From contig NZ_CP028811.1 in the NCBI RefSeq assembly GCF_003055625.1, forward strand, positions 2,976,001-3,040,000: a stretch of 64,000 nt of DNA. Direction: 5' to 3'. Made by a program: the position numbers and the translations under genes. The first letter of the stretch is position 1; each line of letters opens with the position of its first letter. This DNA is from Flavobacterium magnum. GTDB lineage: Bacteria; Bacteroidota; Bacteroidia; Flavobacteriales; Flavobacteriaceae. The notes under the pieces were generated by a model. The model was given only the letters and a program-made list of their open reading frames with translations, was not told the DNA's origin and ran no database searches. Below, one piece after another: positions 53,844 to 63,951 of this stretch.

Positions 53844-54485
53844 TTAAGGCGAAAGCCTGTCAATTTTCCAAATATAATTTTCCTGTAGCTGGTACCTGAT
53901 CCGGTCGTGGAGCCGGTTTGCCCTGCCCTGCCAAAACTCCGCTGCCACTGGCCGAACGAGATAACCGCCCCAGTTTTCAGGTCTTGGGACTTCATTATTT
54001 TCGAACTGTTTTTCAAGCAAAGCCAGTTTCTCCTCCAGAAATCCGCGTGACGGTATCACCTCACTCTGGTTTGACACCACTGCACCGAGTCGGCTTCCGA
54101 GCGGGCGGCTGTCGAAATAATTGTCCGACATGATTTCCGGGACTTTTTCTGCCGTTCCTTTAATGATCACCTGCCGTTCCTGTACGGGCCAGAAGAATGA
54201 CAGGCAAACATTCGGGTTTGCAGCGATGGCTTTCCCTTTTTCAGAATTGTAATTGGTGTAAAACACAAAACCTTCCTCATTGTACTTTTTAAGCAGCACC
54301 ACGCGTGATTTCGGGAAACCGTCGAGCCCGAAAGTAGCTACCGTCATCGCATTGGCCTCACCGAAACCGGTAGCATCAGCCTCATGAAACCACTTTTGAA
54401 ACAGGTTCATGGGGTCGCCGGGAATCGCATTTTCCGTAAGGGAATCCTTTTCGTACGATTGTCTGTAATTGCTTAAATCTTCCAT
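53844..54485 (-). CDS. pdxH: Pyridoxamine 5'-phosphate oxidase
   Basis: A 213-residue flavoenzyme that oxidises pyridoxine or pyridoxamine phosphate to PLP. Motifs: 'FVFYTNYNSEKGKAI', 'VRPVAAEFWQGRANRLHDR' with the substrate-binding arginine and histidine, and 'SNQSEVIPSR'. Length is normal. Confidence 0.96.
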   Translation of the reverse strand: MEDLSNYRQSYEKDSLTENAIPGDPMNLFQKWFHEADATGFGEANAMTVATFGLDGFPKSRVVLLKKYNEEGFVFYTNYNSEKGKAIAANPNVCLSFFWPVQERQVIIKGTAEKVPEIMSDNYFDSRPLGSRLGAVVSNQSEVIPSRGFLEEKLALLEKQFENNEVPRPENWGGYLVRPVAAEFWQGRANRLHDRIRYQLQENYIWKIDRLSP

Positions 54486-54511
54486 AATATGCGCTTTCGC
54501 TAAGATAATGA

Positions 54512-55417
54512 TTAAAATTCAAAAATTTTCCCGTCGTCTGCGAGATCTGTCGCCGGGAAAATCGCCATAGCCTCCTCCCTGAAATGCTCAATGCTGTCAT
54601 ACCGCGTGGAAAAGTGCCCGAGGATCAGCTGCTTTGCCCTGGCTTTAAGCGCGATTTCAGCAGCCTGTTTCGCGGTGCAGTGCATCGTCCGTTCGGACAG
54701 GTGTGCTTCTGACTCGAGGAACGTCGATTCATGGTACAGCACATCCACCCCGGTGATGATGTCGAGGTAATCTTCGGTAAAGACGGTATCGGAGCAGAAT
54801 GCATAACTTTTCGGTGCGGGCGGATCGAAGCTCAGTTTCTCATTTGGGATGACGGTGCCGTCCTCAAGCGTCACATCCTTGCCGTTCTTGATGTTCTGGA
54901 AGTAGCAGATGTCAATCTTGTATTTCCGGACCGCATCAGGGTCCAGTTTCCGCTCCGCGGGCTTTTCCTGGAAGAGGTATCCGTTGGTGTACACCCGATG
55001 CTTAAGCGGAATGGTTTTCACCACAACTTTTTCGTCCTCAAAAATGACCTCCGATGCTGTGGATTCCAGTTCATGGAAAAACAGCTGGTAGCCCGTATAG
55101 GAATTGGCGTAACGCAGTTGCAGCAGGATAATTTCCTTTATGCCTTTGGGCCCGTACACGTGCAGGTCGCCGGTACGGTTGAGTAAGGTAAAACTGGAAA
55201 TGAGTCCGATCAATCCATAGAAATGGTCGCCATGCAGATGCGAAATGAAGATGTGGTTGATCTGCGTAAACCTGACTTTGTTTTTACGCAGCTGCACCTG
55301 GGTCGCCTCAGCGCAATCAATCAGGAAATGGTGGTTCCGTATTTCAAGGACCTGCGACGTAGGGTTTGTAAAAGTGCGTGGCGTGGCGGCATAGCAGCCG
55401 AGTATGGTGAGCTTCAT
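54512..55417 (-). CDS. rnz: Ribonuclease Z
   Basis: A 301-residue zinc-dependent endoribonuclease that trims tRNA 3' ends. The zinc site is 'FISHLHGDHFYGLIG', with further histidines in 'YHESTFLE' and 'ILGHFSTRY'. Length is normal for the short form. It lies 26 bases upstream of pdxH. Confidence 0.96.
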   Translation of the reverse strand: MKLTILGCYAATPRTFTNPTSQVLEIRNHHFLIDCAEATQVQLRKNKVRFTQINHIFISHLHGDHFYGLIGLISSFTLLNRTGDLHVYGPKGIKEIILLQLRYANSYTGYQLFFHELESTASEVIFEDEKVVVKTIPLKHRVYTNGYLFQEKPAERKLDPDAVRKYKIDICYFQNIKNGKDVTLEDGTVIPNEKLSFDPPAPKSYAFCSDTVFTEDYLDIITGVDVLYHESTFLESEAHLSERTMHCTAKQAAEIALKARAKQLILGHFSTRYDSIEHFREEAMAIFPATDLADDGKIFEF

Positions 55418-55489
55418 ATCTGTTGATACCTGGACGTGACCGTTGATAATTCTGGCTTTTCTGGCAGTTACCGATGGAGTTTGGCGCGT

Positions 55490-55822
55490 CTAAAATCCGA
55501 GATCGCGTTCAATTTCCTCCATTTCGATAATGTCGTGTGCCTCGATTTTTGTCGGGACTACCGAAAGTTTGTCAGAAACCTTATTGAAGTCGATGTCCCG
55601 GGCGACTACAACAAACGACTTTCCGGCTTTCCGGTGCGCATTGGACAATGGCAGGAAACCGTTAATTTCTTTTACCGAAAGTCCTTCCAGATTGGAAATA
55701 TCAATAATAAGATGCTGTTCTTCAAAAGACTTGCACTCGTGCGTGATTTTCATCAGGAAAGCCGTGAAATCACCTTCAGTTTCCCTGATTGTGGTGATGT
55801 TCGCTTTCTTTTCTACTTTCAT
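55490..55822 (-). CDS. STAS-like small protein next to rnz
   Basis: A 110-residue protein with a predicted alternating beta-alpha pattern ('EQHLIIDISNLEGLSVKEI', 'GKSFVVVARDIDFNK') similar to STAS/anti-sigma antagonist folds. The serine that is phosphorylated in SpoIIAA ('DxSxxxxIDSSG') is not clearly kept. Databases often call this protein ribonuclease Z by position; it has no nuclease motif. It is 72 bases upstream of rnz. Confidence 0.7.
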   Translation of the reverse strand: MKVEKKANITTIRETEGDFTAFLMKITHECKSFEEQHLIIDISNLEGLSVKEINGFLPLSNAHRKAGKSFVVVARDIDFNKVSDKLSVVPTKIEAHDIIEMEEIERDLGF

Positions 55823-55867
55823 TTTATGCGGAATTGGTGACGTAGCTAAGATAATGATTTTTCGTAC

Positions 55868-56794
55868 TTATCTGATCTTGGAGGCCAAAAGATAAATCAC
55901 CGCCATGCGCACCGCCACGCCGTTCTCAACCTGGTCTAAAATCACTGACTGCCCGGAATCGGCTACATCCGACGTAATTTCAACGCCGCGGTTGATGGGC
56001 CCCGGGTGCATGATGACGATTTCTTTGGAAAGTGACCCGAGCAACGCCTTGTCTACCCCGTATTGCTGTGCATATTCGCGTGTGGAAGGAAAATAATTGA
56101 CGTCCATACGTTCGTTCTGGACACGGAGCATGTTGGCCACGTCACACCACTCCAACGCCTTGCGCAAATTGGGTTCTACCGTCACGCCGAGGCTTTGGAT
56201 GTATTTCGGGATCAGCGTTTTGGGCCCACAGACCTTCACCTCGGCGCCCTGCATCTGCAGCGCATAGATATTGGACAGCGCAACCCGCGAATGCAATATA
56301 TCACCCACGATGACAACTTTCTTTCCGCCAACCCCGCCTAACTTTTCACGGATGGAATAACTGTCGAGCAATCCCTGCGTAGGGTGCTCATGGGCGCCGT
56401 CTCCGGCATTGATGATGCTGGCCTTGACATGCTGTGACAGAAAATACGCGGCACCGGGATTGGCATGACGCATCACGACCATGTCCACTTTCATCGCCAG
56501 TATGTTGTTGACCGTGTCTATCAGTGTTTCGCCTTTCTTAACAGAGGATTGCGCCGCCGAAAAACTGATGACGTCGGCGGACAGCCTTTTCTGCGCGAGT
56601 TCAAAAGACAGTTTAGTACGCGTGCTGTTCTCGAAAAAGATATTGGCTATGGTGATGTCGCGTAATGAAGGGACTTTCTTGATCGGGCGGTTAATGACTT
56701 CCTTAAAATGATCGGCGGTTTCAAAAATCAGGTCAATGTCATCCTTGGTGATGTACTTGATTCCGAGTAAATGATTTACGCTTAATTCTTTCAT
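55868..56794 (-). CDS. pyrB: Aspartate carbamoyltransferase catalytic chain
   Basis: A 308-residue catalytic subunit for the second step of pyrimidine synthesis. The carbamoyl phosphate motif is 'FFENSTRTKLSFELA', with 'RHANPGAAY', 'HPTQGLLDSY' and 'MHPGPINRGVE'. No regulatory pyrI is present. It follows pyrR by five bases. Confidence 0.97.
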   Translation of the reverse strand: MKELSVNHLLGIKYITKDDIDLIFETADHFKEVINRPIKKVPSLRDITIANIFFENSTRTKLSFELAQKRLSADVISFSAAQSSVKKGETLIDTVNNILAMKVDMVVMRHANPGAAYFLSQHVKASIINAGDGAHEHPTQGLLDSYSIREKLGGVGGKKVVIVGDILHSRVALSNIYALQMQGAEVKVCGPKTLIPKYIQSLGVTVEPNLRKALEWCDVANMLRVQNERMDVNYFPSTREYAQQYGVDKALLGSLSKEIVIMHPGPINRGVEITSDVADSGQSVILDQVENGVAVRMAVIYLLASKIR

Positions 56795-56799
56795 TTCAA

Positions 56800-57339
56800 T
56801 TAATTTCTGATTAGATACACGGCATCTTCGCCTTCATTTTCCGCCCAGCACACACTCACTTTTTCATTGTTGATGGCATCAACCTGCCGTCCGCGATAAT
56901 CGGGTTGTATGGGCAGGTCGCGGCTGAAACGCCTGTCAATCAGCACGAGGAGTTCAATTGCCGATGGCCGCCCAAACGATTGGATCGCAGTAAGCGCGGA
57001 ACGGATGCTGCGTCCGGTAAATAACACGTCATCGATGAAAATAACCTTTTTATCCTCTACCAAAAAATCAATGTCGGTCTTGTTGGCTTCGAGCGGCTTG
57101 CCCGTACGGCGGAAATCGTCCCGGAAAAAAGTGATGTCCAGATATCCGATCGAGATGTTGCTGACCTGATACTCTTCTTCGAGCATGACCTTAAGCCTTT
57201 TGGCCAAAAAGGCGCCGCGCGGCTGGATGCCGATGAGGATCGTATCTGTAAAATCGAGGTGTTTTTCAATCAGCTGGCAGGCCAAACGGTGCAGGATGAT
57301 ATTGACTTCCTTTGAAGTAAGCAATATTTTTTGGCTCAT
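56800..57339 (-). CDS. pyrR: Bifunctional pyr operon regulator / uracil phosphoribosyltransferase
   Basis: A 179-residue PRTase-fold protein with the PRPP loop 'VIFIDDVLFTGRSIRSAL' and 'IQPRGAFLAKRL'. In other bacteria PyrR binds pyr mRNA to cause attenuation. I see no anti-terminator or PyrR-binding structure in the leader (57340-57437), so it may act mainly as uracil phosphoribosyltransferase or on a site I cannot see. Confidence 0.94.
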   Translation of the reverse strand: MSQKILLTSKEVNIILHRLACQLIEKHLDFTDTILIGIQPRGAFLAKRLKVMLEEEYQVSNISIGYLDITFFRDDFRRTGKPLEANKTDIDFLVEDKKVIFIDDVLFTGRSIRSALTAIQSFGRPSAIELLVLIDRRFSRDLPIQPDYRGRQVDAINNEKVSVCWAENEGEDAVYLIRN

Positions 57340-57491
57340 AAGGATGCGTGTGTTTGGTTTGTAAAAGTACTGAAATAAGCGATACGTGAAAAATTTATTT
57401 AACGCTTAAAATTTCATTTTTGCTTGCCTTTTAACTTATGCATCTGATAAAAATCATTACTTTTAAAGCCTCGAATCTTTTGTGTAAAGCC

Positions 57492-57926
57492 ATGACTATT
57501 TTCCTTACAGATGATGACAGCGATGACTGCCTGCTTTTTTCGGAAGCGCTGCGCGAATCGCATTCAGGGGTGACACTGAATGTAACCACGGATGGCGTCA
57601 GGTTAATGGAAATGCTGCATGGCGCGCCGCTGATGACTCCGATGGTGTTGTTCCTTGACCTGAATATGCCCCGCAAAAATGGTTTTGAATGTCTTGAGGA
57701 AATCCGGAAATCGCCGAACCTCAAAGATATCCCGGTGATCATTTTTTCAACCTCATCCAATACCGATATCATTGACCGCACGTACAGGCAGGGCGCCAAT
57801 TACTTCATTTCAAAGCCCAATTCTTTTGTGTTGCTCAAAAAAGCCATCGGGCTCATCCTGTCCTTCGATCCCACGCAGCTCCAAAGCAAGCCGCTTCGTG
57901 AACAATACGTGATTAATGTAGCCTGA
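57492..57926 (+). CDS. Single-domain response regulator
   Basis: A 144-residue receiver domain. Acidic pocket Asp7-Asp9 ('LTDDDSDD'), phosphoacceptor Asp56 ('LFLDLNMP') and lysine in 'YFISKPNSF'. There is no output domain, so it should act by protein contact. The ATG at 57492 is preferred over an upstream in-frame start because 'MTIFLTDDD' starts the fold. The cognate kinase follows five bases later. Confidence 0.9.
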   Translation: MTIFLTDDDSDDCLLFSEALRESHSGVTLNVTTDGVRLMEMLHGAPLMTPMVLFLDLNMPRKNGFECLEEIRKSPNLKDIPVIIFSTSSNTDIIDRTYRQGANYFISKPNSFVLLKKAIGLILSFDPTQLQSKPLREQYVINVA

Positions 57927-57931
57927 CCCGG

Positions 57932-59353
57932 ATGAGGAAACCGAAGCATATACAAATCAGGGTCATTTTCATCTTTGCGGTTGTTTTCCTGCTTTCCCTT
58001 TCGATTTATTGCTACACCCGGATCAATGAACTCACGAAATCCTACTACCTGGTCGACCACACCAACTTTGTCAAGCTGGAACTGGAAAAATACGGCTCTA
58101 CGGTTAAGGATATCGAATCAGCCCAACGCGGATATCTGCTGACGAAAGATTCGGTTTATTATAAGGAGTTCAACGATCACGTGGGAAAGCTCCCCGGTAA
58201 AATAGAGGTACTTCGCCTGCTGACCAAAGACAACAAGCGGCAACAGGAGTATGTCGATGTCCTCGAATTACTGACTAAAAAACGGGTTTCAGCGATGCGG
58301 TTTACGATGGCATTGGGTGATATCTCAAAGATGCCAAAAGAACAGCGTTATAAAAACAGGGCGCAGCGCGCGTATTTCAGGCAACACATTAATAGAATGA
58401 TTGCACTTGAGGACGCCGTCCTGAAAAGTCGTACCAAATTTATGGAACGCCAATCCGCATTGACACCGCTATTCACCGTTTTCCTGATGATTTCAGCACT
58501 GATCGTATTAATCCTTGCTTATTATGGGATCAATCGCGAGCTGCGGATCTCAGACCGATTGAAAGGGAGTCTCGAAGACAGCAAAAAACAGCTTACGGAG
58601 AGGAACCAGTCACTCCAGGCCAATAACGAGCAACTCGCGGCCGTAAACAAGGAACTTGAAGCGTTCACGTACATTTCCAGCCATGATTTACAGGAACCAT
58701 TGCGTAAAATACAGACCCTGATTTCGCTGGTGCTTGAGAAAGAATCACCCACGATGACAGAAAGCGGCAGGAATTATCTCGAACGCATCCGCAGTGCGTC
58801 AGAGCGGATGCAGTCACTGATCAAGGATTTGCTTGCTTATTCGCGCGTCAATACAGAAAATTTCCATTTCGAACCCTACGATCTGGATACGATTGTGGGA
58901 GAGGTCGTGAGTGATCTTGACGAAGAACTACGGGACAGCCGCGCCGTAATCGAGGTTAAAGGCAGTGGCACAATCCGAATCATTACGACCCAGTTCAGGC
59001 AGTTGGTGACCAACCTGATTTCCAATTCAGTCAAATTCTCGCGGGAGAACGTAACGCCGCACATTACCATCGGGAACAAGACCGTCCGCGGTACCGAGGT
59101 ACCTTTCGCAAACGCCGTTCCCGAAAAAAATTATTCGCTGATTACCGTAATTGACAACGGCATCGGCTTTGACATGCAATACCGTGAGCGGATTTTTGAG
59201 GTGTTCCAGCGGCTTTACTCGAATCAGCAATATGCGGGAACGGGCATCGGACTGGCCATTGTGAAAAAAATCGTGGAGAACCATGGCGGTTTCATTTCAG
59301 CGGAAAGCGTTGAAGGAGAAGGAACTGCCTTCAATATCTATATCCCGAACTGA
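57932..59353 (+). CDS. Membrane sensor histidine kinase with CHASE3-like domain
   Basis: A 473-residue kinase. Membrane segments at about 9-27 and 180-200 frame a helical periplasmic CHASE3-like domain. A coiled coil (205-240) leads to the HisKA domain with phospho-His251 ('YISSHDLQEPLRK') and the HATPase domain ('NLISNSVKF', 'VIDNGIGF', 'GTGIGLAIVKK'). It pairs with the receiver protein upstream. Signal unknown. Confidence 0.9.
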   Translation: MRKPKHIQIRVIFIFAVVFLLSLSIYCYTRINELTKSYYLVDHTNFVKLELEKYGSTVKDIESAQRGYLLTKDSVYYKEFNDHVGKLPGKIEVLRLLTKDNKRQQEYVDVLELLTKKRVSAMRFTMALGDISKMPKEQRYKNRAQRAYFRQHINRMIALEDAVLKSRTKFMERQSALTPLFTVFLMISALIVLILAYYGINRELRISDRLKGSLEDSKKQLTERNQSLQANNEQLAAVNKELEAFTYISSHDLQEPLRKIQTLISLVLEKESPTMTESGRNYLERIRSASERMQSLIKDLLAYSRVNTENFHFEPYDLDTIVGEVVSDLDEELRDSRAVIEVKGSGTIRIITTQFRQLVTNLISNSVKFSRENVTPHITIGNKTVRGTEVPFANAVPEKNYSLITVIDNGIGFDMQYRERIFEVFQRLYSNQQYAGTGIGLAIVKKIVENHGGFISAESVEGEGTAFNIYIPN

Positions 59354-59361
59354 GCCTTCCG

Positions 59362-59396
59362 TCCAAATTCCGTAACAAAACTTCCAAATTCCGTAA
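59362..59396. repeat. Two direct repeats of TCCAAATTCCGTAA, 21-bp spacing
   Basis: Perfect 14-bp copies at 59362-59375 and 59383-59396, two helical turns apart, 77 bases before the small lipoprotein gene and directly after the kinase. Possibly a binding site for a dimeric activator. Confidence 0.55.
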
Positions 59397-59472
59397 TGGG
59401 ATTTCTGGGGCATTTTGGCAATTTTACCATGTGAAAACCAAAACAAATCCTAATCATTAAATCCTGGAAATC

Positions 59473-59643
59473 ATGAAAGCAAAATTATTGAGAATGCTCG
59501 TCCTGGTTACAATATTACTCACGTTTACAAACTGCGAGCTGGTGGAAGGCATTTTCAAAGCCGGTGTAGGTGTCGGAATCTTTATCGTGGTAGCGATAAT
59601 CGCCGCCGTCATCTATGTTATCAGCCGTTTCGGGAAGAAATAA
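59473..59643 (+). CDS. Small membrane lipoprotein (mis-named phosphatidate cytidylyltransferase family)
   Basis: A 56-residue protein missed at usual length cut-offs. A signal peptide with lipobox-like 'FTNC' (Cys21) is followed by 'ELVEGIFKAGVGVGIFI', a second hydrophobic segment and 'YVISRFGKK'. This belongs to a widespread Flavobacterium family that is labelled phosphatidate cytidylyltransferase in error; at this size it cannot be that enzyme. It lies downstream of a direct-repeat pair and is closed by a terminator. Confidence 0.8.
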   Translation: MKAKLLRMLVLVTILLTFTNCELVEGIFKAGVGVGIFIVVAIIAAVIYVISRFGKK

Positions 59644-59650
59644 AAGGCCT

Positions 59651-59682
59651 AAAAAATCCCGCTCTGAAGGCGGGATTTTTTT
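59651..59682. terminator. Bidirectional rho-independent terminator
   Basis: A 12-bp stem (AAAAAATCCCGC with its complement) and seven-base loop with T tract, between the small lipoprotein gene and the convergent ABC-F gene. Confidence 0.9.
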
Positions 59683-59685
59683 ATG

Positions 59686-61404
<1,719 letters not shown>

Positions 61405-61485
61405 TCAGGGGATCGCAGAAACGGACAGGTAAAGCGCACGTTTACATTTAACGCTGCATTAACAATATAATCACCTGTAACTGAA

Positions 61486-61493
61486 TATTTTTG
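61486..61493 (+). promoter_or_regulatory. TAnnTTTG promoter element
   Basis: TATTTTTG, 35 bases before the lipoprotein gene at 61529. Confidence 0.5.
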
Positions 61494-61528
61494 CTTACTA
61501 ATCTGAAACGATGCAATACCCCTGCGTG

Positions 61529-62920
61529 ATGATAAGACTTTTACTCCCCGCCTGTCTTGTTCTGTTGTTCGGTTCCTGTAATAAACCATTCGGCAATGAG
61601 GATTATACCGCCTTTTTCGGTGGAGAAGTTTCAAATCCCACAAGCCCATACGTGCTTTTCTGCAAAGACACACAGGTGATTGATACGATCATGCTCAGGG
61701 ATGACAATACTTTTTTTGTCAAATTTGACTCGCTGTCGCCCGGATTGTACACGTTCAAGAACGAACCGGAATACCAATACGTCTACTTTGACAAAAATGA
61801 CAGCATCATGGTGCGGATCAACGCCAATGATTTTGACGAGTCGATTGTTTTCTGCGGACGCGGCGAAGAGAAGAACAATTTCCTGATGGAACTGTACCTC
61901 AAAAACGAGCATGAAAAGAAAAAGATTTATGACGTTTTTGAATACGATTATCCCCATTTCAAGAAGAACATCGATTCGGCATACGCATCGAAAGAGAAAT
62001 TTTACCATTCCAAAAAAGAATCCATACAGTGGAACGACGACTTTGATTCTTATGCAAAGGCGATGCTGGACTTCAACTACTACTCCAAGAAGGAAATTTA
62101 TCCTGTCGTACACGAAATGCGCACCGGCGTGGCCATGAAAAGAAAACTGCCGGGCAATTATTATGCACACCGGAAGACCATCAATTACAATGATGCCAGG
62201 CTGACCGAGTTCTCTCCGTACGTAAAATACCTGACGTACATGCTCAACAATATGGCGTTGCAGAAAGACCTGCCCAATGCCACCGAAGCCGATAAATCTT
62301 TGGAAATGCATGTACGCAAAATGCACATCGCCGATTCGCTGTTCCAAAACCGCGCCATTAAGAACACCATCCTGAACAACATCGCCTTTACGTATTTGCT
62401 GGAAGACCAGAATATCGTTAACAACAAGAAATTCCTGGACCAGTACCACCGGCTGTCGACTGATAAAAGCAAACACAACGAAATCCTGAAAATCGGCGAT
62501 GCCATCCAAAACCTCAGGGAAGGCAACGAACTCCCCACAGTGGGCCTCGTAAACCTGAACAATGAGCAGGTCGATTTCAAATCGCTCATCCACAAGAAAA
62601 CGGTGCTGTTTTTCTGGACGCGAAATCTGGAATCGCATGTGATTGCCGCGCACAAGATTATTTTGGAGCTGATCAGGAAACATCCGGATTACCAGTTCAT
62701 CGCCATCAATGTTGACCGCGACCAGGAAGAATGGCGCAAAGACATGGCCAATTATAAATTTGACGGCATACAGGAATACCGTGCCGCAGATTTCGAACTT
62801 ATGAAGGAGAAATGGGTCATCAATAAGATCCACCGTACGATGATCCTGAACGCCGATGGCACCATAAATAACGCGTTCGTAAGCTTGTTCGATGCGAAGT
62901 TTGAAGACCACCTGCGGTAA
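61529..62920 (+). CDS. TlpA-fold lipoprotein without CXXC
   Basis: A 463-residue lipoprotein with lipobox 'FGSC' (about Cys17). Residues 20-110 resemble DUF4369, a long helical middle region follows, and the last 130 residues have a thioredoxin/TlpA pattern ('KKTVLFFWTRNLESHVIAA', 'FIAINVDRDQEEWRKDM'). The redox motif position reads WTRNLES, so both cysteines are missing. It resembles the genes at 37590 and 38781 in plan but cannot do disulfide chemistry. The ATG at 61529 fits the signal peptide. Confidence 0.78.
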   Translation: MIRLLLPACLVLLFGSCNKPFGNEDYTAFFGGEVSNPTSPYVLFCKDTQVIDTIMLRDDNTFFVKFDSLSPGLYTFKNEPEYQYVYFDKNDSIMVRINANDFDESIVFCGRGEEKNNFLMELYLKNEHEKKKIYDVFEYDYPHFKKNIDSAYASKEKFYHSKKESIQWNDDFDSYAKAMLDFNYYSKKEIYPVVHEMRTGVAMKRKLPGNYYAHRKTINYNDARLTEFSPYVKYLTYMLNNMALQKDLPNATEADKSLEMHVRKMHIADSLFQNRAIKNTILNNIAFTYLLEDQNIVNNKKFLDQYHRLSTDKSKHNEILKIGDAIQNLREGNELPTVGLVNLNNEQVDFKSLIHKKTVLFFWTRNLESHVIAAHKIILELIRKHPDYQFIAINVDRDQEEWRKDMANYKFDGIQEYRAADFELMKEKWVINKIHRTMILNADGTINNAFVSLFDAKFEDHLR

Positions 62921-62941
62921 TCCGACCCGACAAAAAGAAAT

Positions 62942-62974
62942 AAAAAATCCCGACGATTGTGTCGGGATTTTTTT
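62942..62974. terminator. Bidirectional rho-independent terminator
   Basis: A 13-bp perfect stem (AAAAAATCCCGAC with its complement) and six-base loop with T tract, between two convergent genes. Confidence 0.9.
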
Positions 62975-63021
62975 ATGTTCATCTCAGCGAGGTGGTTTCA
63001 CTGATTTCGTAGTTGTTCGGT

Positions 63022-63678
63022 TTATTGGTTTCCCTTCTGATAGTCGGCGATAAACTGCGCCAGGCCAATATCCGTCAACGGGTGCTTCAACAATCCAAGG
63101 ATCGCGGAAAGCGGACCGGTCATCACATCGGCACCGATCTTCGCACAGTTTACGATATGCATCGTGTGACGCACCGAAGCGGCAAGGATTTCGGTTTCGT
63201 AGCCGTAGTTGTCATAAATGCCACGGATTTCCTCAATCAGGTTCAGTCCGTCAGTCGACACATCATCGAGACGCCCGATAAACGGGGAAACATAACTCGC
63301 GCCGGCTTTCGCAGCCAATAATGCCTGCCCCGCCGAGAATACCAACGTGACATTCGTCCTGATGCCTTTTTCAGAGAAATATTTACAGGCTTTCACGCCG
63401 TCTTTGGTCATCGGGAGTTTCACGACGATCTGGTCATGCAGGTCGGCCAGCTCCTCGCCTTCCTTCACCATACCGTCGAAATCTGTCGCAATCACTTCAG
63501 CGCTCACATCGCCATCGACAATATTACAAATGTCCACATAATGCTTCAGGATGTTGTTTTTCCCGGTGATGCCTTCTTTGGCCATCAGTGACGGATTGGT
63601 GGTTACGCCATCCAAAACACCCAATGCCTGTGCTTCCCTGATCTCGTTCAGATTGGCGGTGTCGATAAAAAATTTCAT
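63022..63678 (-). CDS. fsa: Fructose-6-phosphate aldolase / transaldolase
   Basis: A 218-residue TalC/FSA-type enzyme. The Schiff-base lysine is Lys87 in 'IVVKLPMT'; '[13 protein letters not shown]' and 'SPFIGRLDD' are also present. Short transaldolases of this group transfer dihydroxyacetone units in the pentose phosphate pathway or cleave fructose-6-phosphate; the sequence does not decide. No transketolase is adjacent. Confidence 0.93.
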   Translation of the reverse strand: MKFFIDTANLNEIREAQALGVLDGVTTNPSLMAKEGITGKNNILKHYVDICNIVDGDVSAEVIATDFDGMVKEGEELADLHDQIVVKLPMTKDGVKACKYFSEKGIRTNVTLVFSAGQALLAAKAGASYVSPFIGRLDDVSTDGLNLIEEIRGIYDNYGYETEILAASVRHTMHIVNCAKIGADVMTGPLSAILGLLKHPLTDIGLAQFIADYQKGNQ

Positions 63679-63742
63679 GTTTAAATATTTAAAGAGTTGT
63701 GTTATTTATCCGGGCGTTCCGCTTCGTAACTCGCGGCGGGCT

Positions 63743-63826
63743 TTTCGCTGCAATCTTTTTTTGCCATCAGCTCATGCCGCTGATTTTGAAAACCGGCAGG
63801 CAAAAAAAGGATTTCCGCTGCAATCC
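63743..63826. repeat. Nested palindrome with flanking direct repeats
   Basis: An 11-bp inverted repeat (CTTTTTTTGCC at 63755-63765, GGCAAAAAAAG at 63799-63809) encloses a second hairpin (ATCAGC at 63766-63771, GCTGAT at 63779-63784) and is flanked by near-identical direct repeats (TTTCGCTGCAATC, TTTCCGCTGCAATC). It resembles intergenic repeats of Flavobacterium. The rest of 63679-63951 shows no gene. Confidence 0.65.
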
Positions 63827-63951
63827 CTAACGCGGACGCGCGGCGAAATTACGATTATACTTTTAAGTGACAAAGTCGCAAAGTAACAAAGTTTTAAAGT
63901 CCGCTCAGACCAAAGGGTCTTTGCTGTTTCGCCATTGCGTACGGTATCCAG

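Noticed and set aside
61631-62911. A 426-codon open frame on the minus strand across the lipoprotein gene at 61529
   Set aside because: The plus-strand gene has a signal peptide, promoter and terminator; the antisense frame has no family features and arises from codon bias.
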